A DNA stretch of 64,000 bases from Bradyrhizobium canariense (GTDB lineage: Bacteria > Pseudomonadota > Alphaproteobacteria > Rhizobiales > Xanthobacteraceae), in NCBI RefSeq assembly GCF_019402665.1, contig NZ_VSST01000042.1, positions 1 through 64,000 of the forward strand, written 5' to 3'. The notes under the pieces are model-generated. The model did not search any database and was not told where the DNA came from. It saw only the letters and a program-made list of their open reading frames with translations. Numbering within the stretch: position 1 is the stretch's first letter; each line of letters starts with the position of its first letter. The position numbers were made by a program, and so were the translations under genes. Positions 17,927 to 25,331 of the stretch are shown here, piece by piece.

Positions 17927-18490
17927 CTACACCGCAACGGCGCCGCTGGTTCTGATCAGCTCGGCGCTGGACTGGATTGTAGCAAAATTCCCGATCACAT
18001 TCACTACTGCATGCTTATAGGCGGCAGCATCGCCTGTCCCCGGCTGCCGGCAGGCCACCGCGTCGGCCACCACCTGGAAGCGATGGCTGCGGTGAAACCC
18101 GTCGATAGCGGTGGCCAAGACAGTTTCGTCGAGGGAAAAGCCAGCGAGCACGCAACGGACATTGCGGATATTGGACATGTAGTCCACAAGCCGCGACGAA
18201 CTGTAGGCTGACGGCAGCGGGTGCTCGAACGTCATTTCTCCCGGCCGCGGCTTCGCCTCCGCGATCCAATCGGTCAGCCTGGATGCCGGATTGAACCAGG
18301 CCGCCTGCGCGATGCGCTTCAGATGCATCACCGGCCAGAGATTGTCGCGCCACAGCGTCAGCAGTTCCACGCAGCGCGCCGTGGCGGCATCGCCGTCGAG
18401 GATGACGTGGCGACGTCCGGGGGTCAGATATTCGACCTGGAGATCCGCGCAGACCAGGATCGGCGGATCGTCTGTGACGGAAACCAGCAT
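17927..18490 (-). CDS. isochorismatase-fold protein lacking catalytic Lys and Cys
   Basis: 187 residues with the overall plan of cysteine-hydrolase/isochorismatase proteins: ILVCADLQVEYL with the conserved D16, a PLPSAY loop and the segment LAGFSLDETVLATAIDGF near 115-132. In active members the second block carries Lys just before PxxSAF and the third carries the nucleophile Cys before VxxTA. Here these positions appear to be H90 and T123, so hydrolase chemistry seems lost or changed. The gene follows a GNAT gene after 25 bases in the same operon. A binding or regulatory role is more likely than hydrolysis. No clear ribosome-binding site is visible. Confidence 0.75.
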   Translation of the reverse strand: MLVSVTDDPPILVCADLQVEYLTPGRRHVILDGDAATARCVELLTLWRDNLWPVMHLKRIAQAAWFNPASRLTDWIAEAKPRPGEMTFEHPLPSAYSSSRLVDYMSNIRNVRCVLAGFSLDETVLATAIDGFHRSHRFQVVADAVACRQPGTGDAAAYKHAVVNVIGNFATIQSSAELIRTSGAVAV

Positions 18491-18515
18491 GGGTTTGCGC
18501 GCAGCTGCAGCAGTT

Positions 18516-19136
18516 TCAACGGCCAGCGAGCGCGACGTCCCGCAGCGGCGACGTCACGGCCCGTCCTGCCGAGGCGTCGAGCACGCCCGGCCGGTCCCAA
18601 TCGCCCTCGGGGCGGATGATCACGTACGGATCGCTGTCCAGCGTAATGGCATCCGGGCCCGGTTCGATCTCCAGCAGCATTTCCGTGTAGGAGAAGTCGG
18701 AAAAGGTGATCTTGCGATTGTGACCGAGCGGCTTGGCCCCGAAATGAGCCCAGAAATCGACCAGCCGGTCCTGCGCCTGGCCGTAGATCTTGCGAAAGCC
18801 CTTGCGCTTCACATAGTCGACGCTCGCCTGTACCAGCTTGAATGAGACCCGCGAGCGCCGATATTGGTGCCGCACCGCAAGCCGTTCCACCTTGGCGAAA
18901 TCGCCGAAGAACCGCACCCGTAGACAGCCCGCAGGCTCGTTGCCGACATAGCCGATGAAATGCGCGGCGACCATGTCGTTCCCGTCGAACTCCTCGTCGA
19001 ACGGGCAATCCTGCTCGGCGAGATAGACGGCTGAGCGGATCGAGGTGACCAGCATGAGATCGCTGAGATCGCGTGCGAGGCGAATGGTGATGGCGCGGGA
19101 ATCGGGCTTCGCGAGAGGAATCCTAGTACCGTGCAT
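18516..19136 (-). CDS. GNAT-fold acyltransferase-like protein (second gene of operon)
   Basis: 206 residues from the ATG at 19136, with AAGGAG upstream; a TTG six bases earlier is an alternative. The GNAT core runs from about 15 to 150: RSAVYLAEQDCPFDEEFDG, then FIGYVGNEPAGCLRVRFF (beta4 region), then KVERLAVRHQYRRSRVSFKLVQ, in which the acetyl-CoA loop is a divergent form of R-x-x-G-x-G, then FWAHFGAK typical of the last core strand. A C-terminal extension of about 50 residues is not part of the usual fold. It overlaps the upstream GNAT gene by 14 bases. The acceptor is unknown; the long extension may shape a substrate site. Confidence 0.8.
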   Translation of the reverse strand: MHGTRIPLAKPDSRAITIRLARDLSDLMLVTSIRSAVYLAEQDCPFDEEFDGNDMVAAHFIGYVGNEPAGCLRVRFFGDFAKVERLAVRHQYRRSRVSFKLVQASVDYVKRKGFRKIYGQAQDRLVDFWAHFGAKPLGHNRKITFSDFSYTEMLLEIEPGPDAITLDSDPYVIIRPEGDWDRPGVLDASAGRAVTSPLRDVALAGR

Positions 19137-19740
19137 CTGCAAAACTCCTTGCTTGGATGATCGCGCCCGGCATGCGCATCGGCTGCCGATGCCAGGGCCG
19201 CTCGTAGCACCAGAGGTCGGGTTGGAAGCTTGGAACAGGCTCGAAGCCTGTCGCCTTCATGATATCGCGTCCGGCCACGGTTGACGGCTGCGCATAGCAA
19301 TCCGCGTTGCGAAACCTTAGCTGTCTAAGATGAGCCGCGGCCTTGCCGAGACCGGCGACGCCACGCCCCGTCGCCGCGATCGCCCAGATGTAGATGGCGG
19401 AAACGTCTTCCTTCGCGGACGCGAGATGGCACGTCTCGGGCGCGGTGAGGCAGATCTCGTCGAGCAGCAGCGCATCATGCCCGCGATCGTTGAGAAACAG
19501 GAAGGCCATGCCGCCGACGAGCTTGCCCTTCCGGCTGAAAGTCAGGATGCTCTCGGGATCGAAGGCGAAATATTTTGCAAGCTCAGTCGCCCCGATCCGA
19601 ACGCCCGGCACCAGCCGGTGCGCCAGCTGCGAAAGCGCGGCGATTTCGGAAAATTGGGCACGACGGACGTCGACATCCGGACTGAGCGGCAGCGCGTCGA
19701 AATCATGCCTTGCGGCAAACGAGCCCCTTTCCATACCCAT
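19123..19740 (-). CDS. GNAT-related protein (first gene of operon)
   Basis: 205 residues starting MGMERGSF with GAGGGGTGAC just upstream. The central region reads VRRAQFSEIAALSQLAHRLV, SRKGKLVGGMAFLFLNDRG, LLLDEICLTAPE, and then IYIWAIAATGRGVAGLGKAA, where GRGVAG stands in for the GNAT acetyl-CoA loop. IMKATGFEPVP is like the final GNAT strand-loop. It is a divergent member and the family is not one I can name. It is the promoter-proximal gene of a four-gene operon and faces a LysR gene across 131 bases. Confidence 0.72.
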   Translation of the reverse strand: MGMERGSFAARHDFDALPLSPDVDVRRAQFSEIAALSQLAHRLVPGVRIGATELAKYFAFDPESILTFSRKGKLVGGMAFLFLNDRGHDALLLDEICLTAPETCHLASAKEDVSAIYIWAIAATGRGVAGLGKAAAHLRQLRFRNADCYAQPSTVAGRDIMKATGFEPVPSFQPDLWCYERPWHRQPMRMPGAIIQARSFADARY

Positions 19741-19832
19741 GTCACCCCTCTATCGTTCGCGGCCTTCGTGCCCCGCTATGACCAAGAGCTTAGCGGCTGG
19801 GGATCAGGCGTATGCAGCAGTTATTGCACCGG

Positions 19833-19854
19833 GGTGCTGCGATAATGCAGCACC
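19833..19854. promoter_or_regulatory. perfect 8-base dyad at the start of the LysR gene
   Basis: GGTGCTGC (19833-19840) and GCAGCACC (19847-19854) are exact reverse complements around GATAAT. The dyad lies in the spacer between the GNAT operon and the LysR gene, 18 bases before the preferred LysR start. It is a likely operator for autoregulation or control of the operon; alternatively it folds as a hairpin in the LysR leader. Confidence 0.5.
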
Positions 19855-19871
19855 GTGAAGAAGCCCTGGAC

Positions 19872-20852
19872 ATGTCCTGGGACGATTTGAAACTGTTTTT
19901 AGCTTGCGCAAAATATAAAAGTTTCCGCAACGCCGCCGAGGAGCTCGGGCTCACCTCCACCACCTTGATGCGCAGGATCGACCGGCTCGAAGAGAGCATC
20001 GACTGCAAGCTGTTCCTGCGCGACCAGAGCGGGCTCACGCTCAGCGACGAAGGCAGCGCGATGATCGCCGACGTGGCGCATATGGAGCGTCATGCCTTCA
20101 ACGTGTTCCGGCGAGCCTCGCGATCGTCGAACGACATGTCAGGCACCGTGCGGGTCGCGGTGACCGAAGGTCCCGGCAATTTCTGGATCCTGCCGCGACT
20201 GATCGACTTCCAGAAGACCTATCGCAAGATCACCGTCGACCTGCGCTGCGCGATGGAACAGGCCGACGTCGCGCGGCTCGAATCCGATATTGCGATCCAG
20301 CTCGAGCCGCCGACCAATCCCGATCTGATCGTCGCCAAGCTCGGCCGGCTGCACATCTATCCCTTCGTGTCCAAAGAGTACGAAAACCTCTACGGCGTGC
20401 CGGCGAGCCTGGCCGAGCTGAAGAACCACCGCATCATCAAGCAGAGCGCTCCGCAGGTCGACGACGGCGCTTATGCCCGCGTGCTCGGACTTAAGTCGCT
20501 CGAGGGCATCGTCGGGATCAAGACCAATTCCTCGGTCGGCGTGCTCTACGCGGTGGAGCGCGGCGCCGGCATCGGATTCCTGCCGACGGTCTCGATCGCG
20601 CTCGGCGCCCCGCTCGTCGCCGTCGATCTCGGCGTCAGCCACCACGCCGATCTCTGGCTTACCTATCACAAGGAGTTCCGCGCCTCCGAGCGCCACAAGA
20701 TCGTGGTCGATTGGCTAAAGAAAATCTTCGATCCCAAGGCCCACCCCTGTTTCCGCGACGAGTTCATCCACCCGAACGCGCTGGCGCCGATGATGACGGT
20801 CGCGCGCGAGGGTTTTGGATTGACGGGCTATGTCGCGGCAATGCCGACTTAA
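19872..20852 (+). CDS. LysR-type transcriptional regulator divergent from the GNAT operon
   Basis: 326 residues from MSWDDLKLFLACAKYKSF; the HTH normally starts within a few residues of the N-terminus, so this ATG was preferred over 19845 and 19812. The HTH helix region is RNAAEELGLTSTTLMRRIDRLEESIDCKLF. The effector domain (about 90-295) includes VRVAVTEGPGNFWILPRLI, and a C-terminal tail of about 40 residues extends beyond the usual end. It probably controls the divergent GNAT/isochorismatase-fold operon. The tail after the palindromic FDPKAHPCF region is unusual for the family. Confidence 0.88.
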   Translation: MSWDDLKLFLACAKYKSFRNAAEELGLTSTTLMRRIDRLEESIDCKLFLRDQSGLTLSDEGSAMIADVAHMERHAFNVFRRASRSSNDMSGTVRVAVTEGPGNFWILPRLIDFQKTYRKITVDLRCAMEQADVARLESDIAIQLEPPTNPDLIVAKLGRLHIYPFVSKEYENLYGVPASLAELKNHRIIKQSAPQVDDGAYARVLGLKSLEGIVGIKTNSSVGVLYAVERGAGIGFLPTVSIALGAPLVAVDLGVSHHADLWLTYHKEFRASERHKIVVDWLKKIFDPKAHPCFRDEFIHPNALAPMMTVAREGFGLTGYVAAMPT

Positions 20853-20857
20853 AGCTT

Positions 20858-20904
20858 GAGCATGATCTTTTCGGGAAACCGCTTCGCAGTTTTCCGGATC
20901 CTCC
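20858..20904. repeat. GAGCATGATCTTTTCGG repeat, copy 1
   Basis: An imperfect palindrome running from GAGCATGATCTTTTCGG to TTTTCCGGATCCTCC, directly behind the LysR stop codon. A second copy lies in inverted orientation at 29851-29896. It is of the kind scattered at gene ends in Bradyrhizobium. Confidence 0.75.
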
Positions 20905-20931
20905 TCTGGGCCGACGCGGGCAGGCTTCGCC

Positions 20932-22110
20932 TCACCACCGATGTTCGAAGCCGACCGCGCCCTGGTGCGACGTCAGCTCCTTGCGGAACTTGCCGTCGTA
21001 ATTGACGTAGAGCCGCGCCGTGTTGGTCAGGCTGAGCGAGGCCGAGGCGCCGGCATCCGTGCCGTAACGGCTCTCGCCGATGCCGGGCACGACGATGCTC
21101 TGACTCCCGAGGCTGACTTGCACCGATCCCAGGTTCTGATGGAAATTGTCGACGAACTTGCCGTAGGCGGACAGGTCCAGGATCTTCTGGTCGAAGATGA
21201 AGTAGCGCCCGATCTCGGCTCCGATCATGACGCGCGCGCGCGAGAGCGCCGTCGAGCCGACATTGAGTGGATCGAGGCCGCCAACCTCCTGGAACGCGAC
21301 GCTGGTGGCGCGGACATATTCCAGTGCACCCTTGGGCACGATCCGCATCTGATCCTTGGTCCAGTAATAGCTGATCTCGGTCAGCGCGCCGTCGACTGCG
21401 GCGCGATAACCCGCGGTCGCAAGTCCCAGGCCGGTGTCCCGGCTGGAGCGGACCTTGCCGAAGCCGTGCACCACCGCGAACGCCCAGGTCCAGGGGCCCT
21501 TGTCGACGGAGCCGCTGAAGCCGAGTTGCGTCAGGTCCAGCGTGGCGGACTGAAGTGCGAGCGGCACATCGATGTCGGTGTGGCTCTGGTCGACGGAGAA
21601 GCCGAGATTGACACCCGGCGCGAGCCGCGCGCCAAGGCCTGCGACACCGCCAAACGTCTTCCGCTTGTCGCCGACAAAGTCTCCTTGTGCATCCGTCCGG
21701 ACCGAGATGCCGTAACCCTCGAACCAGGTGCGGTAGCGCGGATCTTCCGCGCCCGCCGATGCGCCGCCGCCGCCGGGATTGGTCCGGAACGCCCGGTTGA
21801 CGCCGCCAGAAGCCTGGCTGCCGAGCCGCTCCAGGAAATTCGAGCCGAGATTGAGCGCGCTGTTGCCGGCCGACTGGTCGTAATTGGTCACCGTCGGAAT
21901 CGGAATCGGAATCGGAATCGGAATCGGCGTCGGTGACGGCGTGGGCGTCGGGGTCGGCGTAGGCGTAGGCGTAGGCGTCGGACTTTGCGCAAAGCCTGAT
22001 GTCGTCGACAGTAGCATGATGAGCGCAAACGCCACGGCAGCCGCGATCCAACGGACGCGGTTCAGCCTGATCGCCTGCCGTGTCTCTGAGGGCTGCGACG
22101 TGCAGCACAT
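20932..22110 (-). CDS. autotransporter-like outer-membrane beta-barrel protein with Pro-rich linker
   Basis: 392 residues from the ATG at 22110; no good ribosome-binding site is seen and a TTG at 22152 is possible, so the start is uncertain. A signal peptide (RLNRVRW, then a hydrophobic run to SGFAQ) is followed by a PT and PI dipeptide tract, about 35 residues, encoded by hexanucleotide repeats. The rest (about 120-392) alternates aromatic and small residues in about a dozen strands and ends in FEHRW, the aromatic C-terminus recognised by the BAM complex. This fits an autotransporter-type barrel without a large passenger. Function is unknown. Confidence 0.82.
   Translation of the reverse strand: MCCTSQPSETRQAIRLNRVRWIAAAVAFALIMLLSTTSGFAQSPTPTPTPTPTPTPTPSPTPIPIPIPIPIPTVTNYDQSAGNSALNLGSNFLERLGSQASGGVNRAFRTNPGGGGASAGAEDPRYRTWFEGYGISVRTDAQGDFVGDKRKTFGGVAGLGARLAPGVNLGFSVDQSHTDIDVPLALQSATLDLTQLGFSGSVDKGPWTWAFAVVHGFGKVRSSRDTGLGLATAGYRAAVDGALTEISYYWTKDQMRIVPKGALEYVRATSVAFQEVGGLDPLNVGSTALSRARVMIGAEIGRYFIFDQKILDLSAYGKFVDNFHQNLGSVQVSLGSQSIVVPGIGESRYGTDAGASASLSLTNTARLYVNYDGKFRKELTSHQGAVGFEHRW
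21896..21981. repeat. hexanucleotide tandem repeat inside the barrel gene
   Basis: On the plus strand GGAATC is repeated about five times, then runs into GGCGTC/GGCGTA/GGGGTC variants. It encodes the Pro-Ile/Pro-Thr linker of the minus-strand gene. Because the unit is six bases, slippage changes linker length without breaking the frame. Confidence 0.85.
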
Positions 22111-22152
22111 GGCGACAAATCCCGAAGCAAAGGGCGGCGCGCAAAAATGCAA

Positions 22153-22488
22153 CAGGAGCGGCGCACGCGTGCCGCGATTTGTGCCGAACTGTTACTGAGG
22201 GTCAACCGGCTGGCGCGTCCGGGCAAAGGCATTGCTTCCGATTGTGGTTCCGCGGCCACAGGTCGCAAATTGCGGACGGGCACTCCGGTCGGGCTCTTGA
22301 AATTCGCGCGCGGCTTGCTAACGGGCGATTTTCATGTTGCAATATCGGACACAATCGGAATTGGCCGCTCGACTGTGCGTTTCGCGACATTGAAACTCAA
22401 GACTCGAACAGACTACCGGAGGCCCGTTTGTGGCGTGGCACGCGAAAAGCGGCCGCGTCGTTTTTGTATCTAGCGGAGGAGACTGAGG
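22153..22488. other. leader region of cspA, no gene seen
   Basis: No convincing frame was found on either strand. It holds the cspA promoter and leader: TTGAAA elements occur at about 22299 and 22390 without a strong -10 box, and the last 20 bases contain the GCGGAGGAG ribosome-binding site. A long untranslated leader is common for cold-shock genes and often responds to temperature, but no defined structure could be shown by eye. Confidence 0.4.
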
Positions 22489-22695
22489 ATGCCGCAAAAG
22501 GGCACCGTCAAATGGTTCAACCCGACCAAGGGCTATGGGTTCATCAAGCCGAACGGCAGTGACAAGGACGTCTTCGTCCACATCTCCGCCGTCGAGCGCG
22601 CCGGACTCTCGACCCTCAATGAAAATCAGGTGGTTGAATACGACCTCGTGGAGAACCGCGGCAAGGCATCCGCGGAGAACCTCAAGGTTTCCTGA
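22489..22695 (+). CDS. cold-shock protein, CspA family
   Basis: A 68-residue single cold-shock domain that binds single-stranded RNA/DNA and loosens RNA structure. Both RNA-binding motifs are present: KGYGFIKP (RNP1, about 14-21) and VFVHISA (RNP2, about 28-34), preceded by GTVKWFNPTKG. GCGGAGGAGACTGAGG precedes the ATG. A strong intrinsic terminator follows after 36 bases, so this is a single-gene transcript. Alphaproteobacteria have several such paralogues, so no specific symbol is assigned. Confidence 0.95.
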   Translation: MPQKGTVKWFNPTKGYGFIKPNGSDKDVFVHISAVERAGLSTLNENQVVEYDLVENRGKASAENLKVS

Positions 22696-22731
22696 TTGCT
22701 CTCGCGGTCTGCGCAAGAGATCATGACGTTG

Positions 22732-22755
22732 CCCCCGGCTCTGCCGGGGGTTTTT
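22732..22755 (+). terminator. intrinsic terminator of the cold-shock gene
   Basis: CCCCCGGC-TCT-GCCGGGGG is an exact 8-base GC stem followed directly by TTTTTG. Position and orientation fit the end of the plus-strand cold-shock transcript. Confidence 0.93.
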
Positions 22756-22790
22756 GTTTGGGATGAAAGTATTCCGAGTGCGACGGCGCT

Positions 22791-23444
22791 TCACCGCACC
22801 AACGGCGCAACCAGAAAGTTCTCCGACGGCCCGCTGCCCGCGGTCTTGCACACATCGCCCTCGATCCGGACCTTGCCCGTCGCGAGCAGGCTCAGTGCTG
22901 CGGGATAGATGCGGTGCTCGACTTCGAGGATACGCTCCGACAGCGTGTCCGCCGTGTCGTGGTCGCTGACGGGAACGGCGCCCTGCATCACGATTGGACC
23001 GGCGTCGGTCTCGGGGATCACGAAGTGCACTGTCGCTCCGGACAGCTTGACGCCGGCGCGCAACGCCTGGCCGTGCGGGTCGAGACCGGGGAACGATGGC
23101 AGCAGCGAGGGATGGATGTTGAGCATCCGCCCGTACCAGGCCTCGGTGAATTCGGCCGTGAACAGGCGCATGAAGCCGCCGAGGCAAATCAGCTCGATGC
23201 CGTGCTGATCGAGCGCTGCTTGCAGCACCTTCTCGAAGCCGGCGCGGTCCTTGCCGAACGGCTTGCTTTCGATCACCAGCGTCTTCACGCCGCTCGCTTT
23301 GGCCCTTTCCAACCCCTGCGCATCGGCCTTGTTCGAGATGACGAGCGAAATCTCCGCCGGAAAATCCGGCGCGGCCGCGCCCTTGATCAGCGCAGCCATG
23401 TTGGAGCCACGGCCGGAAATCAGGATGGCGACGCGGCGTTTCAT
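22791..23444 (-). CDS. purN: phosphoribosylglycinamide formyltransferase 1
   Basis: Third step of purine synthesis: transfers formyl from 10-formyl-THF to GAR. The 217 residues contain the phosphate loop SGRGSNM (about 11-16), LGGFMRLF, NIHPSLLPSF with catalytic Asn and His, GATVHFV and DAGPI with the catalytic Asp. The ATG overlaps the purM stop by one base (TGATG), so the two are translationally coupled; a GTG one codon earlier is possible. The order purM-purN is the common bacterial one. Confidence 0.95.
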   Translation of the reverse strand: MKRRVAILISGRGSNMAALIKGAAAPDFPAEISLVISNKADAQGLERAKASGVKTLVIESKPFGKDRAGFEKVLQAALDQHGIELICLGGFMRLFTAEFTEAWYGRMLNIHPSLLPSFPGLDPHGQALRAGVKLSGATVHFVIPETDAGPIVMQGAVPVSDHDTADTLSERILEVEHRIYPAALSLLATGKVRIEGDVCKTAGSGPSENFLVAPLVR

Positions 23445-24517
23445 CACAGCGCCAGATCGAGATGGCCGTTATAGACGACGCGGTGCTCGCCCTCAGCCGG
23501 GATCACAGTGCCGAGCTGTGCCACGGTCTCACCGGCATCGGCGAAGACCTCGACGACCTCTTCGACCTTGTCCGGCTCGACGATTGCGATCATGCCGATC
23601 CCGCAATTGAAGGTCCGCAACATTTCGAGCTCGGCGATGCCGGCCTGCGCGGCCAGCCATTTGAACACCGGCAGCACTGGCAGGCGCGCCAGATCGATAC
23701 CGACGCCGAGATGCTTCGGCAGTACGCGCGGAATGTTGTCGGTGAAGCCGCCTCCGGTGATGTGGGCAAGCCCCTTCACCGCGCCGGTCTCGCGGATCGC
23801 GCGCAGGCAGGATTTGACGTAGAGACGCGTCGGCGTCAGCAACGCGCCGCCGAGCGTCATGACGGGCGCAAACGGCGCCTGCGCCCCGAAGCCGAGGCCG
23901 GATTGTTCCACGATCTTGCGCACCAGCGAGAAACCGTTGGAGTGCACGCCCGACGAAGCGAGCCCGATCACGGCATCGCCGGCGGCGATGTCCTTGCGCG
24001 GCAGGAGCGTGCCCCGCTCGGCGGCGCCGACGGCAAAGCCGCCGAGGTCGTAGTCGCCGTCCTTGTAGAGGCCGGGCATCTCGGCCGTCTCGCCGCCGAT
24101 CAGGGCGCAGCCGGATTCGCGGCAGCCTTCGGCGACGCCGGCGACAATCGACGCGGTCGCCTCCGGATCGAGCTTGCCGCAGGCAAAATAGTCCAGGAAG
24201 AACAGCGGCTCGGCGCCCTGCACCACGAGGTCGTTGACGCTCATGGCGACGAGGTCGATGCCGATCCCGCCATGCAGGCCGGTCTCGATCGCGATCTTGA
24301 GCTTGGTGCCGACGCCATCGGTCGCGGCCACCAGGATGGGATCCTTGAAACCGGCGGCCTTGAGATCGAATAGGCCGCCGAATCCCCCGATTTCGGCGTC
24401 GGCGCCGGGCCGTGCGGTGGCGCGCACCATCGGCTTGATCAGGTCGACCAAGCGGTTGCCCGCATCGATATCGACGCCTGAATCGGCGTAAGTGAGGCCG
24501 TTTTTGCGGTCGGTCAT
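23444..24517 (-). CDS. purM: phosphoribosylformylglycinamidine cyclo-ligase
   Basis: Closes FGAM to AIR with ATP, the fifth step of purine synthesis. The 357 residues from MTDRKNGLTYADSG show the PurM/AIRS signatures: YADSGVDID near the N-terminus, DGVGTKLKIA (about 66-75), GIDLVAMSVNDL, LIGGETAEMPG, a SSGVHSNG loop and HITGGGFTDNIPR. An 18-residue upstream extension of the frame was discarded because GGAA lies seven bases before the chosen ATG and family members start here. The start is divergent from the PgsA-like gene across 155 bases. Confidence 0.96.
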   Translation of the reverse strand: MTDRKNGLTYADSGVDIDAGNRLVDLIKPMVRATARPGADAEIGGFGGLFDLKAAGFKDPILVAATDGVGTKLKIAIETGLHGGIGIDLVAMSVNDLVVQGAEPLFFLDYFACGKLDPEATASIVAGVAEGCRESGCALIGGETAEMPGLYKDGDYDLGGFAVGAAERGTLLPRKDIAAGDAVIGLASSGVHSNGFSLVRKIVEQSGLGFGAQAPFAPVMTLGGALLTPTRLYVKSCLRAIRETGAVKGLAHITGGGFTDNIPRVLPKHLGVGIDLARLPVLPVFKWLAAQAGIAELEMLRTFNCGIGMIAIVEPDKVEEVVEVFADAGETVAQLGTVIPAEGEHRVVYNGHLDLAL

Positions 24518-24672
24518 GCCCGATTTCCAGTGGGTTTGCGGCTGGTTACGTCGAATTCCGGGGACGCGCAATGGCTCGCATGGCGCGCCGCCGTATACTA
24601 TGTAGAGATATCAACCGGTTCAGCCTGCAAAGGGCCGAATTCGAGGTCAGGCCGGGTGCCGGGAAGCGCCGT

Positions 24673-25215
24673 GTGAGTATACCGAACATCATTACTTTGG
24701 GCCGCATCATGCTGGTCCCGATCATCGTCTGGGCCATCGTGTCGAGCCAAATGGAGGTGGCGTTCGCCGTCTTCCTGATCGCCGGTATCAGCGACGCGGT
24801 CGACGGCTTCCTTGCCAAGCGCTTCAACATGACGAGCGAGCTCGGCGCCTTGCTCGACCCGCTCGCCGACAAGGCGCTGCTGGTCTCGATCTACATGGCC
24901 TTGGGCATCTGGGGCGCGATTCCGCGCTGGATCGTCATCCTGGTGGTCTCGCGCGACATCATGATCGTCGCCGCCGTGATCATATCGTGGCTGTTCGACC
25001 GCCCTGTGGAGATGAAGCCCTCGAAGGTATCCAAGCTCAACACTGTGGCCCAGGTGGCGTTCGCAGCGCTGGTACTGGCCGCCCTCGCCTTCGGCTTCAA
25101 AGCCGGTCCTTATGATATAATCCTGATGGGCCTCGTCACGATCTTCACGCTCTCCTCCGTGTCGCTCTATCTCGTCGAGTGGTTGCGGCACATGAGCACG
25201 ATCGAGGCCAAGTAG
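24673..25215 (+). CDS. CDP-alcohol phosphatidyltransferase (PgsA-like)
   Basis: An inner-membrane enzyme of phospholipid synthesis, 180 residues from a GTG start with GGGAAG six bases upstream; the longer ATG frame from 24571 is less likely. The family signature is D41-x2-D44-G45-x2-A48-x-R, G58-x3-D62-x3-D66, in the sequence DAVDGFLAKR followed by GALLDPLADK. Position 49 is Lys where the family usually has Arg. Five to six hydrophobic helices are seen. The N-terminus IPNIITLGRIMLVP is like PgsA (CDP-diacylglycerol-glycerol-3-phosphate phosphatidyltransferase). The hdaA gene follows after about 115 bases, probably co-transcribed. Confidence 0.86.
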   Translation: MSIPNIITLGRIMLVPIIVWAIVSSQMEVAFAVFLIAGISDAVDGFLAKRFNMTSELGALLDPLADKALLVSIYMALGIWGAIPRWIVILVVSRDIMIVAAVIISWLFDRPVEMKPSKVSKLNTVAQVAFAALVLAALAFGFKAGPYDIILMGLVTIFTLSSVSLYLVEWLRHMSTIEAK

Positions 25216-25331
25216 CAGCACGATCGAGGCCAAATGAGTTGGGAAGCGGCCCCGCAAAGGCCAACTCCCGTTCGATTAAGTCGCATCTCTTCAAACCAAG
25301 CCGGCATATGCCGGCACGGAGCAAAGCAAGC

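Noticed and set aside
25301..25314. CCGGCATATGCCGG palindrome as a regulatory site of hdaA
   Set aside because: Exact but short, and probably inside the transcribed spacer; no second element supports a regulator site.
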